Positions 13,301 to 27,100 of a stretch of DNA of 64,000 nt are shown here, piece after piece. Position numbers and translations under genes: made by a program. The stretch is from Primulina eburnea (lineage: Eukaryota > Streptophyta > Magnoliopsida > Lamiales > Gesneriaceae). Below the pieces are notes generated by a model that was not told where the DNA came from, ran no database searches, and saw only the letters and a list, made by a program, of their open reading frames with translations. Where the stretch lies: assembly GCF_022965805.1 (NCBI RefSeq), contig NW_027331688.1, forward strand, positions 62,001-126,000. Reading direction: 5' to 3'. Numbering within the stretch: position 1 is the stretch's first letter; each line of letters starts with the position of its first letter.

Positions 13301-16300
13301 GAATTTAACATCGCGACCAGAAACAATAGTCCTAGGCATGCCATGCAACCTAACGACTTCTCTAAAGAACAAATCCGCAATGTTTGAAGCATCATCGGTT
13401 TTATGACAAGCTATAAAATGTGCCATCTTAGAGAATCTATCCACAACAACAAAAATAGAATCCCTACCCTTCTTAGTCCTAGGCAACCCCAAAATAAAGT
13501 CCATAGAAATGTCAATCCAAGTTCTTTTTAAGAATAGCACGCAAAAGTGTTCCCAAAGTTCTATTGACAACTTCAGTTTGTCCATCCGTTTGAGGATGAC
13601 AAGTAGTAGAAAACAACAATTTTGTGCCAAGTTTAGCCCATAAAGTCTTCCAAAAGTAACTCAAGAATTTAACATCGCGACCAGAAACAATAGTCCTAGG
13701 CATGCCATGCAACCTAACGACTTCTCTAAAGAACAAATCCGCAATGTTTGAAGCATCATCGGTTTTATGACAAGCTATAAAATGTGCCATCTTAGAGAAT
13801 CTATCCACAACAACAAAAATAGAATCCCTACCCTTCTTAGTCCTAGGCAACCCCAAAATAAAGTCCATAGAAATGTCAATCCAAGTTCTTTTTAAGAATA
13901 GCACGCAAAAGTGTTCCCAAAGTTCTATTGACAACTTCAGTTTGTCCATCCGTTTGAGGATGACAAGTAGTAGAAAACAACAATTTTGTGCCAAGTTTAG
14001 CCCATAAAGTCTTCCAAAAGTAACTCAAGAATTTAACATCGCGACCAGAAACAATAGTCCTAGGCATGCCATGCAACCTAACGACTTCTCTAAAGAACAA
14101 ATCCGCAATGTTTGAAGCATCATCGGTTTTATGACAAGCTATAAAATGTGCCATCTTAGAGAATCTATCCACAACAACAAAAATAGAATCCCTACCCTTC
14201 TTAGTCCTAGGCAACCCCAAAATAAAGTCCATAGAAATGTCAATCCAAGTTCTTTTTAAGAATAGCACGCAAAAGTGTTCCCAAAGTTCTATTGACAACT
14301 TCAGTTTGTCCATCCGTTTGAGGATGACAAGTAGTAGAAAACAACAATTTTGTGCCAAGTTTAGCCCATAAAGTCTTCCAAAAGTAACTCAAGAATTTAA
14401 CATCGCGACCAGAAACAATAGTCCTAGGCATGCCATGCAACCTAACGACTTCTCTAAAGAACAAATCCGCAATGTTTGAAGCATCATCGGTTTTATGACA
14501 AGCTATAAAATGTGCCATCTTAGAGAATCTATCCACAACAACAAAAATAGAATCCCTACCCTTCTTAGTCCTAGGCAACCCCAAAATAAAGTCCATAGAA
14601 ATGTCAATCCAAGTTCTTTTTAAGAATAGCACGCAAAAGTGTTCCCAAAGTTCTATTGACAACTTCAGTTTGTCCATCCGTTTGAGGATGACAAGTAGTA
14701 GAAAACAACAATTTTGTGCCAAGTTTAGCCCATAAAGTCTTCCAAAAGTAACTCAAGAATTTAACATCGCGACCAGAAACAATAGTCCTAGGCATGCCAT
14801 GCAACCTAACGACTTCTCTAAAGAACAAATCCGCAATGTTTGAAGCATCATCGGTTTTATGACAAGCTATAAAATGTGCCATCTTAGAGAATCTATCCAC
14901 AACAACAAAAATAGAATCCCTCCCCTTCTTAGTCCTAGGCAACCCCAAAATAAAGTCCATAGAAATGTCAATCCAAGTTCTTTTTAAGAATAGCACGCAA
15001 AAGTGTTCCCAAAGTTCTATTGACAACTTCAGTTTGTCCATCCGTTTGAGGATGACAAGTAGTAGAAAACAACAATTTTGTGCCAAGTTTAGCCCATAAA
15101 GTCTTCCAAAAGTAACTCAAGAATTTAACATCGCGACCAGAAACAATAGTCCTAGGCATGCCATGCAACCTAACGACTTCTCTAAAGAACAAATCCGCAA
15201 TGTTTGAAGCATCATTGGTTTTATGACAAGCTATAAAATGTGCCATCTTAGAGAATCTATCCACAACAACAAAAATAGAATCCCTACCCTTCTTAGTCCT
15301 AGGCAACCCCAAAATAAAGTCCATAGAAATGTCAATCCAAGTTCTTTTTAAGAATAGCACGCAAAAGTGTTCCCAAAGTTCTATTGACAACTTCAGTTTG
15401 TCCATCCGTTTGAGGATGACAAGTAGTAGAAAACAACAATTTTGTGCCAAGTTTAGCCCATAAAGTCTTCCAAAAGTAACTCAAGAATTTAACATCGCGA
15501 CCAGAAACAATAGTCCTAGGCATGCCATGCAACCTAACGACTTCTCTAAAGAACAAATCCGCAATGTTTGAAGCATCATCGGTTTTATGACAAGCTATAA
15601 AATGTGCCATCTTAGAGAATCTATCCACAACAACAAAAATAGAATCCCTACCCTTCTTAGTCCTAGGCAACCCCAAAATAAAGTCCATAGAAATGTCAAT
15701 CCAAGTTCTTTTTAAGAATAGCACGCAAAAGTGTTCCCAAAGTTCTATTGACAACTTCAGTTTGTCCATCCGTTTGAGGATGACAAGTAGTAGAAAACAA
15801 CAATTTTGTGCCAAGTTTAGCCCATAAAGTCTTCCAAAAGTAACTCAAGAATTTAACATCGCGACCAGAAACAATAGTCCTAGGCATGCCATGCAACCTA
15901 ACGACTTCTCTAAAGAACAAATCCGCAATGTTTGAAGCATCATCGGTTTTATGACAAGCTATAAAATGTGCCATCTTAGAGAATCTATCCACAACAACAA
16001 AAATAGAATCCCTACCCTTCTTAGTCCTAGGCAACCCCAAAATAAAGTCCATAGAAATGTCAATCCAAGTTCTTTTTAAGAATAGCACGCAAAAGTGTTC
16101 CCAAAGTTCTATTGACAACTTCAGTTTGTCCATCCGTTTGAGGATGACAAGTAGTAGAAAACAACAATTTTGTGCCAAGTTTAGCCCATAAAGTCTTCCA
16201 AAAGTAACTCAAGAATTTAACATCGCGACCAGAAACAATAGTCCTAGGCATGCCATGCAACCTAACGACTTCTCTAAAGAACAAATCCGCAATGTTTGAA

Positions 16301-17500
16301 GCATCATCGGTTTTATGACAAGCTATAAAATGTGCCATCTTAGAGAATCTATCCACAACAACAAAAATAGAATCCCTACCCTTCTTAGTCCTAGGCAACC
16401 CCAAAATAAAGTCCATAGAAATGTCAATCCAAGTTCTTTTTAAGAATAGCACGCAAAAGTGTTCCCAAAGTTCTATTGACAACTTCAGTTTGTCCATCCG
16501 TTTGAGGATGACAAGTAGTAGAAAACAACAATTTTGTGCCAAGTTTAGCCCATAAAGTCTTCCAAAAGTAACTCAAGAATTTAACATCGCGACCAGAAAC
16601 AATAGTCCTAGGCATGCCATGCAACCTAACGACTTCTCTAAAGAACAAATCCGCAATGTTTGAAGCATCATCGGTTTTATGACAAGCTATAAAATGTGCC
16701 ATCTTAGAGAATCTATCCACAACAACAAAAATAGAATCCCTACCCTTCTTAGTCCTAGGCAACCCCAAAATAAAGTCCATAGAAATGTCAATCCAAGTTC
16801 TTTTTAGAATAGCACGCAAAAGTGTTCCAAAGTTCTATTGACAACTTCAGTTTGTCCATCCGTTTGAGGATGACAAGTAGTAGAAAACAACAATTTTGTG
16901 CCAAGTTTAGCCCATAAAGTATTCCAAAAGTAACTCAAGAATTTAACATCGCGACCAGAAACAATAGTCCTAGGCATGCCATGCAACCTAACGACTTCTC
17001 TAAAGAACAAATCCGCAATGTTTGAAGCATCATTGGTTTTATGACAAGCTATAAAATGTGCCATCTTAGAGAATCTATCCACAACAACAAAAATAGAATC
17101 CCTACCCTTCTTAGTCCTAGGCAACCCCAAAATAAAGTCCATAGAAATGTCAATCCAAGTTCTTTTTAAGAATAGCACGCAAAAGTGTTCCCAAAGTTCT
17201 ATTGACAACTTCAGTTTGTCCATCCGTTTGAGGATGACAAGTAGTAGAAAACAACAATTTTGTGCCAGGTTTAGCCCATAAAGTCTTCCAAAAGTAACTC
17301 AAGAATTTAACATCGCGACCAAAAACAATAGTCCTAGGCATGCCATGCAACCTAACGACTTCTCTAAAGAACAAATCCGCAATGTTTGAAGCATCATCGG
17401 TTTTATGACAAGCTATAAAATGTGCCATCTTAGAGAATCTATCCACAACAACAAAAATAGAATCCCTACCCTTCTTAGTCCTAGGCAACCCCAAAATAAA

Positions 17501-20500
17501 CTCTATTGAAATGTCAATCCAAGTTCTTTTTATGAATAGCACGCAAAAGTGTTCCCAAAGTTCTATTGACAACTTCAGTCTGTCCATCTGTTTGAGGATG
17601 AAAAGTAGTAGAAAACAACAATTTTGTGCCAAGTTTGTCCCATAAAGTATTCCAAAAGTAACTCAAGAATTTAACATCGCGACCAGAAACAATAGTCCTA
17701 GGCATGCCATGCAACCTAACGACTTCTCTAAAGAACAAATACGTAATGTTTGAAGCATCATTGGTTTTATGACAAGCTAGAAAATGTGCCATCTTAGATA
17801 ATCTATCCACAACAACAAAAATAGAATCCCTACCCTTCTTAGTCCTAGGCAACCCCAAAATAAAGTCCATAGAATCCAAGTGCGTTTTAAGAATAGCACG
17901 CAAAAGTGTTCCCAAAGTTCTATTGACAACTTCAGTTTGTCCATCCGTTTGAGGATAAAATGTGCCATCTTAGAGAATCTATCCACAACAACAAAAAAAG
18001 AATCCCTACCCTTCTTAGTCCTAGGCAACCCCAAAATAAAGTCCATAGAAATGTCAATCCAAGTTCTTTTTAAGAATAGCACGCAAAAGTGTTCCCAAAG
18101 TTCTATTGACAACTTCAGTTTGTCCATCCGTTTGAGGATGACAAGTAGTAGAAAACAACAATTTTGTGCCAGGTTTAGCCCATAAAGTCTTCCAAAAGTA
18201 ACTCAAGAATTTAACATCGCGACCAGAAACAATAGTCCTAGGCATGCCATGCAACCTAACGACTTCTCTAAAGAACAAATCCGCAATGTTTGAAGCATCA
18301 TCGGTTTTATGACAAGCTATAAAATGTGCCATCTTAGAGAATCTATCCACAACAACAAAAATAGAATTCCTACCCTTCTTAGTCCTAGGCAACCCCAAAA
18401 TAAAGTCCATAGAAATGTCAATCCAAGTTCTTTTTAAGAATAGCACGCAAAAGTGTTCCCAAAGTTCTATTGACAACTTCAGTTTGTCCATCCGTTTGAG
18501 GATGACAAGTAGTAGAAACCTACAATTTTGTGCCAAGTTTAGCCCATAAAGTCTTCCAAAAGTAACTACAAGAATTTAACATCGCGACCAGAAACAATAG
18601 TCCTAGGCATGCCATGCAACCTAACGACTTCTCTAAAGAACAAATCCGCAATGTTTGAAGCATCATCGGTTTTATGACAAGCTATAAAATGTGCCATCTA
18701 GAGAATCTATCCACAACAACAAAAATAGAATCCCTCCCCTTCTTAGTCCTAGGCAACCCCAAAATAAAGTCCATAGAAATGTCAATCCAAGTTCTTTTTA
18801 AGAATAGCACGCAAAGTGTTCCAAAGTTCTATTGACAACTTCAGTTTGTCCATCCGTTTGAGGATGACAAGTAGTAGAAAACAACAATTTTGTGCCAGGT
18901 TTAGCCCATAAAGTCTTCCAAAAGTAACTCAAGAATTTAACATCGCGACCAGAAACAATAGTCCTAGGCATGCCATGCAACCTAACGACTTCTCTAAAGA
19001 ACAAATCCGCAATGTTTGAAGCATCATCGGTTTTATGACAAGCTATAAAATGTGCCATCTTAGAGAATCTATCCACAACAACAAAAATAGAATCCCTCCC
19101 CTTCTTAGTCCTAGGCAACCCCAAAATAAAGTCCATAGAAATGTCAATCCAAGTTCTTTTTAAGAATAGCACGCAAAAGTGTTCCCAAAGTTCTATTGAC
19201 AACTTCAGTTTGTCCATCCGTTTGAGGATGACAAGTAGTAGAAAACAACAATTTTGTGCCAAGTTTAGCCCATAAAGTCTTCCAAAAGTAACTAAAGAAT
19301 TTAACATCGCGACCAGAAACAATAGTCCTAGGCATGCCATGCAACCTAACGACTTCTCTAAAGAACAAATCCGCAATGTTTGAAGCATCATTGGTTTTAT
19401 GACAAGCTATAAAATGTGCCATCTTAGAGAATCTATCCACAACAACAAAAAAGAATCCCTACCCTTCTTAGTCCTAGGCAACCCCAAAATAAAGTCCATA
19501 GAAATGTCAATCCAAGTTCTTTTTAAGAATAGCACGCAAAAGTGTTCCCAAAGTTCTATTGACAACTTCAGTTTGTCCATCCGTTTGAGGATGACAAGTA
19601 GTAGAAAACAACAATTTTGTGCCAAGTTTAGCCCATAAAGTCTTCCAAAAGTAACTCAAGAATTTAACATCGCGACCAGAAACAATAGTCCTAGGCATGC
19701 CATGCAACCTAACGACTTCTCTAAAGAACAAATCCGCAATGTTTGAAGCATCATCGGTTTTATGACAAGCTATAAAATGTGCCATCTTAGAGAATCTATC
19801 CACAACAACAAAAATAGAATCCCTACCCTTCTTAGTCCTAGGCAACCCCAAAATAAAGTCCATAGAAATGTCAATCCAAGTTCTTTTTATGAATAGCACG
19901 CAAAAGTGTTCCCAAAGTTCTATTGACAACTTCAGTTTGTCCATCGTTTGAGGATGACAAGTAGTAGAAAACAACAATTTTGTGCCAAGTTTAGCCCATA
20001 AAGTCTTCCAAAAGTAACTCAAGAATTTAACATCGCGACCAGAAACAATAGTCCTAGGCATGCCATGCAACCTAACGACTTCTCTAAAGAACAAATCCGC
20101 AATGTTTGAAGCATCATTGGTTTTATGACAAGCTATAAAATGTGCCATCTTAGAGAATCTATCCACAACAACAAAAATAGAATCCCTACCCTTCTTAGTC
20201 CTAGGCAACCCCAAAATAAAGTCCATAGAAATGTCAATCCAAGTTCTTTTTAAGAATAGCACGCAAAAGTGTTCCCAAAGTTCTATTGACAACTTCAGTT
20301 TGTCCATCCGTTTGAGGATGACAAGTAGTAGAAAACAACAATTTTGTGCCAGGTTTAGCCCATAAAGTCTTCCAAAAGTAACTCAAGAATTTAACATCGC
20401 GACCAAAAACAATAGTCCTAGGCATGCCATGCAACCTAACGACTTCTCTAAAGAACAAATCCGCAATGTTTGAAGCATCATCGGTTTTATGACAAGCTAT

Positions 20501-20584
20501 AAAATGTGCCATCTTAGAGAATCTATCCACAACAACAAAAATAGAATCCCTACCCTTCTTAGTCCTAGGCAACCCCAAAATAAA
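17501..20584 (-). repeat. Nine-monomer higher-order repeat unit, copy 1 (3084 bp)
   Basis: The unit opens with a diverged monomer marked by CTCTATTGAAATG (17501), GTCTGTCCATCTG, GGATGAAAAGT, ATACGTAATG, CTAGAAAATG and TTAGATAATC. A truncated 176-bp monomer and further full monomers follow. The same opening recurs at 20585, giving a 3084-bp repeat, close to 8 x 364 + 176 less a few single-base losses. The diverged-plus-truncated pair also occurs at 30956 and 54731. Confidence 0.8.
17861..18036 (-). repeat. Truncated 176-bp satellite monomer (HOR marker)
   Basis: This monomer lacks about 181 bp between GTTTGAGGAT and AAAATGTGCC and a further 7 bp in CATAGAATCCAAG (normally CATAGAAATGTCAATCCAAG). 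The large deletion lies close to two ATGACAAG copies that could have mispaired. The missing segment encodes most of the integrase core, including the residue-105 site. The same junctions are seen in three other copies, so the deletions happened once and were then spread. Confidence 0.85.
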
Positions 20585-20944
20585 CTCTATTGAAATGTCA
20601 ATCCAAGTTCTTTTTATGAATAGCACGCAAAAGTGTTCCCAAAGTTCTATTGACAACTTCAGTCTGTCCATCTGTTTGAGGATGAAAAGTAGTAGAAAAC
20701 AACAATTTTGTGCCAAGTTTGGCCCATAAAGTATTCCAAAAGTAACTCAAGAATTTAACATCGCGACCAGAAACAATAGTCCTAGGCATGCCATGCAACC
20801 TAACGACTTCTCTAAAGAACAAATACGTAATGTTTGAAGCATCATTGGTTTTATGACAAGCTAGAAAATGTGCCATCTTAGATAATCTATCCACAACAAC
20901 AAAAATAGAATCCCTACCCTTCTTAGTCCTAGGCAACCCCAAAA

Positions 20945-21119
20945 TAAAGTCCATAGAATCCAAGTGCGTTTTAAGAATAGCACGCAAAAGTGTTCCCAAA
21001 GTTCTATTGACAACTTCAGTTTGTCCATCCGTTTGAGGATAAAATGTGCCATCTTAGAGAATCTATCCACAACAACAAAAAAGAATCCCTACCCTTCTTA
21101 GTCCTAGGCAACCCCAAAA
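20945..21119 (-). repeat. Truncated 175-bp satellite monomer, second copy
   Basis: It has the same two internal deletions as the monomer at 17861, with one A fewer in the A-run before GAATCCC. It follows the second diverged monomer (starting 20585) and so marks the second copy of the higher-order unit. Confidence 0.85.
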
Positions 21120-24100
21120 TAAAGTCCATAGAAATGTCAATCCAAGTTCTTTTTAAGAATAGCACGCAAAAGTGTTCCCAAAGTTCTATTGACAACTTCA
21201 GTTTGTCCATCCGTTTGAGGATGACAAGTAGTAGAAAACAACAATTTTGTGCCAGGTTTAGCCCATAAAGTCTTCCAAAAGTAACTCAAGAATTTAACAT
21301 CGCGACCAGAAACAATAGTCCTAGGCATGCCATGCAACCTAACGACTTCTCTAAAGAACAAATCCGCAATGTTTGAAGCATCATCGGTTTTATGACAAGC
21401 TATAAAATGTGCCAACTAAGAGAATCTATCCACAACAACAAAAATAGAATTCCTCCCCTTCTTAGTCCTAGGCAACCCCAAAATAAAGTCCATAGAAATG
21501 TCAATCCAAGTTCTTTTTAAGAATAGCACGCAAAAGTGTTCCCAAAGTTCTATTGACAACTTCAGTTTGTCCATCCGTTTGAGGATGACAAGTAGTAGAA
21601 ACCAACAATTTTGTGCCAAGTTTAGCCCATAAAGTCTTCCAAAAGTAACTCAAGAATTTAACATCGCGACCAGAAACAATAGTCCTAGGCATGCCATGCA
21701 ACCTAACGACTTCTCTAAAGAACAAATCCGCAATGTTTGAAGCATCATCGGTTTTATGACAAGCTATAAAATGTGCCATCTTAGAGAATCTATCCACAAC
21801 AACAAAAATAGAATCCCTACCCTTCTTAGTCCTAGGCAACCCCAAAATAAAGTCCATAGAAATGTCAATCCAAGTTCTTTTTAAGAATAGCACGCAAAGT
21901 GTTCCCAAAGTTCTATTGACAACTTCAGTTTGTCCATCCGTTTGAGGATGACAAGTAGTAGAAAACAACAATTTTGTGCCAGGTTTAGCCCATAAAGTCT
22001 TCCAAAAGTAACTCAAGAATTTAACATCGCGACCAGAAACAATAGTCCTAGGCATGCCATGCAACCTAACGACTTCTCTAAAGAACAAATCCGCAATGTT
22101 TGAAGCATCATCGGTTTTATGACAAGCTATAAAATGTGCCATCTTAGAGAATCTATCCACAACAACAAAAATAGAATCCCTACCCTTCTTAGTCCTAGGC
22201 AACCCCAAAATAAAGTCCATAGAAATGTCAATCCAAGTTCTTTTTAAGAATAGCACGCAAAAGTGTTCCCAAAGTTCTATTGACAACTTCAGTTTGTCCA
22301 TCCGTTTGAGGATGACAAGTAGTAGAAAACAACAATTTTGTGCCAAGTTTAGCCCATAAAGTCTTCCAAAAGTAACTCAAGAATTTAACATCGCGACCAG
22401 AAACAATAGTCCTAGGCATGCCATGCAACCTAACGACTTCTCTAAAGAACAAATCCGCAATGTTTGAAGCATCATCGGTTTTATGACAAGCTATAAAATG
22501 TGCCATCTTAGAGAATCTATCCACAACAACAAAAATAGAATCCCTACCCTTCTTAGTCCTAGGCAACCCCAAAATAAAGTCCATAGAAATGTCAATCCAA
22601 GTTCTTTTTAAGAATAGCACGCAAAAGTGTTCCCAAAGTTCTATTGACAACTTCAGTTTGTCCATCCGTTTGAGGATGACAAGTAGTAGAAAACAACAAT
22701 TTTGTGCCAGGTTTAGCCCATAAAGTCTTCCAAAAGTAACTCAAGAATTTAACATCGCGACCAGAAACAATAGTCCTAGGCATGCCATGCAACCTAACGA
22801 CTTCTCTAAAGAACAAATCCGCAATGTTTGAAGCATCATCGGTTTTATGACAAGCTATAAAATGTGCCATCTTAGAGAATCTATCCACAACAACAAAAAT
22901 AGAATCCCTACCCTTCTTAGTCCTAGGCAACCCCAAAATAAAGTCCTATAGAAATGTCAATCCAAGTTCTTTTTATGAATAGCACGCAAAAGTGTTCCCA
23001 AAGTTCTATTGACAACTTCAGTTTGTCCATCCGTTTGAGGATGACAAGTAGTAGAAAACAACAATTTTGTGCCAAGTTTAGCCCATAAAGTCTTCCAAAA
23101 GTAACTCAAGAATTTAACATCGCGACCAGAAACAATAGTCCTAGGCATGCCATGCAACCTAACGACTTCTCTAAAGAACAAATCCGCAATGTTTGAAGCA
23201 TCATTGGTTTTATGACAAGCTATAAAATGTGCCATCTTAGAGAATCTATCCACAACAACAAAAATAGAATCCCTACCCTTCTTAGTCCTAGGCAACCCCA
23301 AAATAAAGTCCATAGAAATGTCAATCCAAGTTCTTTTTAAGAATAGCACGCAAAAGTGTTCCCAAAGTTCTATTGACAACTTCAGTTTGTCCATCCGTTT
23401 GAGGATGACAAGTAGTAGAAAACAACAATTTTGTGCCAAGTTTAGCCCATAAAGTCTTCCAAAAGTAACTCAAGAATTTAACATCGCGACCAGAAACAAT
23501 AGTCCTAGGCATGCCATGCAACCTAACGACTTCTCTAAAGAACAAATCCGCAATGTTTGAAGCATCATCGGTTTTATGACAAGCTATAAAATGTGCCATC
23601 TTAGAGAATCTATCCACAACAACAAAAATAGAATCCCTACCCTTCTTAGTCCTAGGCAACCCCAAAATAAAGTCCATAGAAATGTCAATCCAAGTTCTTT
23701 TTAAGAATAGCACGCAAAAGTGTTCCCAAAGTTCTATTGACAACTTCAGTTTGTCCATCCGTTTGAGGATGACAAGTAGTAGAAAACAACAATTTTGTGC
23801 CAAGTTTAGCCCATAAAGTCTTCCAAAAGTAACTCAAGAATTTAACATCGCGACCAGAAACAATAGTCCTAGGCATGCCATGCAACCTAACGACTTCTCT
23901 AAAGAACAAATCCGCAATGTTTGAAGCATCATCGGTTTTATGACAAGCTATAAAATGTGCCATCTTAGAGAATCTATCCACAACAACAAAAATAGAATCC
24001 CTACCCTTCTTAGTCCTAGGCAACCCCAAAATAAACTCTATAGAAATGTCAATCCAAGTTCTTTTTATGAATAGCACGCAAAAGTGTTCCCAAAGTTCTA

Positions 24101-27100
24101 TTGACAACTTCAGTTTGTCCATCCGTTTGAGGATGACAAGTAGTAGAAAACAACAATTTTGTGCCAAGTTTAGCCCATAAAGTCTTCCAAAAGTAACTCA
24201 AGAATTTAACATCGCGACCAGAAACAATAGTCCTAGGCATGCCATGCAACCTAACGACTTCTCTAAAGAACAAATCCGCAATGTTTGAAGCATCATCGGT
24301 TTTATGACAAGCTATAAAATGTGCCATCTTAGAGAATCTATCCACAACAACAAAAATAGAATCCCTACCCTTCTTAGTCCTAGGCAACCCCAAAATAAAG
24401 TCCATAGAAATGTCAATCCAAGTTCTTTTTAAGAATAGCACGCAAAAGTGTTCCCAAAGTTCTATTGACAACTTCAGTTTGTCCATCCGTTTGAGGATGA
24501 CAAGTAGTAGAAACCAACAATTTTGTGCCAAGTTTAGCCCATAAAGTCTTCCAAAAGTAACTACAAGAATTTAACATCGCGACCAGAAACAATAGTCCTA
24601 GGCATGCCATGCAACCTAACGACTTCTCTAAAGAACAAATCCGCAATGTTTGAAGCATCATCGGTTTTATGACAAGCTATAAAATGTGCCATCTAGAGAA
24701 TCTATCCACAACAACAAAAATAGAATCCCTACCCTTCTTAGTCCTAGGCAACCCCAAAATAAAGTCCATAGAAATGTCAATCCAAGTTCTTTTTAAGAAT
24801 AGCACGCAAAAGTGTTCCCAAAGTTCTATTGACAACTTCAGTTTGTCCATCCGTTTGAGGATGACAAGTAGTAGAAAACAACAATTTTGTGCCAGGTTTA
24901 GCCCATAAAGTCTTCCAAAAGTAACTCAAGAATTTAACATCGCGACCAGAAACAATAGTCCTAGGCATGCCATGCAACCTAACGACTTCTCTAAAGAACA
25001 AATCCGCAATGTTTGAAGCATCATCGGTTTTATGACAAGCTATAAAATGTGCCATCTTAGAGAATCTATCCACAACAACAAAAATAGAATCCCTACCCTT
25101 CTTAGTCCTAGGCAACCCCAAAATAAAGTCCATAGAAATGTCAATCCAAGTTCTTTTTAAGAATAGCACGCAAAAGTGTTCCCAAAGTTCTATTGACAAC
25201 TTCAGTTTGTCCATCCGTTTGAGGATGACAAGTAGTAGAAAACAACAATTTTGTGCCAAGTTTAGCCCATAAAGTCTTCCAAAAGTAACTCAAGAATTTA
25301 ACATCGCGACCAGAAACAATAGTCCTAGGCATGCCATGCAACCTAACGACTTCTCTAAAGAACAAATCCGCAATGTTTGAAGCATCATCGGTTTTATGAC
25401 AAGCTATAAAATGTGCCATCTTAGAGAATCTATCCACAACAACAAAAATAGAATCCCTACCCTTCTTAGTCCTAGGCAACCCCAAAATAAAGTCCATAGA
25501 AATGTCAATCCAAGTTCTTTTTAAGAATAGCACGCAAAAGTGTTCCCAAAGTTCTATTGACAACTTCAGTTTGTCCATCCGTTTGAGGATGACAAGTAGT
25601 AGAAAACAACAATTTTGTGCCAAGTTTAGCCCATAAAGTCTTCCAAAAGTAACTCAAGAATTTAACATCGCGACCAGAAACAATAGTCCTAGGCATGCCA
25701 TGCAACCTAACGACTTCTCTAAAGAACAAATCCGCAATGTTTGAAGCATCATCGGTTTTATGACAAGCTATAAAATGTGCCATCTTAGAGAATCTATCCA
25801 CAACAACAAAAATAGAATCCCTACCCTTCTTAGTCCTAGGCAACCCCAAAATAAAGTCCATAGAAATGTCAATCCAAGTTCTTTTTAAGAATAGCACGCA
25901 AAAGTGTTCCCAAAGTTCTATTGACAACTTCAGTTTGTCCATCCGTTTGAGGATGACAAGTAGTAGAAAACAACAATTTTGTGCCAAGTTTAGCCCATAA
26001 AGTCTTCCAAAAGTAACTCAAGAATTTAACATCGCGACCAGAAACAATAGTCCTAGGCATGCCATGCAACCTAACGACTTCTCTAAAGAACAAATCCGCA
26101 ATGTTTGAAGCATCATCGGTTTTATGACAAGCTATAAAATGTGCCATCTTAGAGAATCTATCCACAACAACAAAAATAGAATCCCTACCCTTCTTAGTCC
26201 TAGGCAACCCCAAAATAAAGTCCATAGAAATGTCAATCCAAGTTCTTTTTAAGAATAGCACGCAAAAGTGTTCCCAAAGTTCTATTGACAACTTCAGTTT
26301 GTCCATCCGTTTGAGGATGACAAGTAGTAGAAACCAACAATTTTGTGCCAAGTTTAGCCCATAAAGTCTTCCAAAAGTAACTCAAGAATTTAACATCGCG
26401 ACCAGAAACAATAGTCCTAGGCATGCCATGCAACCTAACGACTTCTCTAAAGAACAAATCCGCAATGTTTGAAGCATCATCGGTTTTATGACAAGCTATA
26501 AAATGTGCCATCTTAGATAATCTATCCACAACAACAAAAATAGAATCCCTACCCTTCTTAGTCCTAGGCAACCCCAAAATAAAGTCCATAGAAATGTCAA
26601 TCCAAGTTCTTTTTAAGAATAGCACGCAAAAGTGTTCCCAAAGTTCTATTGACAACTTCAGTTTGTCCATCCGTTTGAGGATGACAAGTAGTAGAAAACA
26701 ACAATTTTGTGCCAAGGTTTAGCCCATAAAGTCTTCCAAAAGTAACTCAAGAATTTAACATCGCGACCAGAAACAATAGTCCTAGGCATGCCATGCAACC
26801 TAACGACTTCTCTAAAGAACAAATCCGCAATGTTTGAAGCATCATCGGTTTTATGACAAGCTATAAAATGTGCCATCTAAGAGAATCTATCCACAACAAC
26901 AAAAATAGAATCCCTCCCCTTCTTAGTCCTAGGCAACCCCAAAATAAAGTCCATAGAAATGTCAATCCAAGTTCTTTTTAAGAATAGCACGCAAAAGTGT
27001 TCCCAAAGTTCTATTGACAACTTCAGTTTGTCCATCCGTTTGAGGATGACAAGTAGTAGAAAACAACAATTTTGTGCCAAGTTTAGCCCATAAAGTCTTC

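Larger units (their letters stand above)
2229..16790 (-). repeat. Highly homogeneous satellite block
   Basis: About 40 consecutive monomers keep an almost exact 364-bp spacing with very few differences. Visible variants are single bases: CATTGG for CATCGG (2474, 10846, 15214), TGCCAGG for TGCCAAG (5253 and others), TTTTATG for TTTTAAG (6248, 10617), and CCCTCCCC for CCCTACCC (14920). Such uniformity points to recent local amplification or homogenisation. The block ends near 16800, where single-base losses appear (TTTTTAGAATAG, TGTTCCAAAG) and the heterogeneous part begins. Confidence 0.85.

Noticed and set aside
19507..20307. 266-residue frame with two integrase segments, and the similar 281-residue one at 21501-22346
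   Set aside because: Each arises because a one-base deletion near the junction (CCATCGTTTG near 19943; GCAAAGTGTT near 21893) joins two frames by chance; no independent support.
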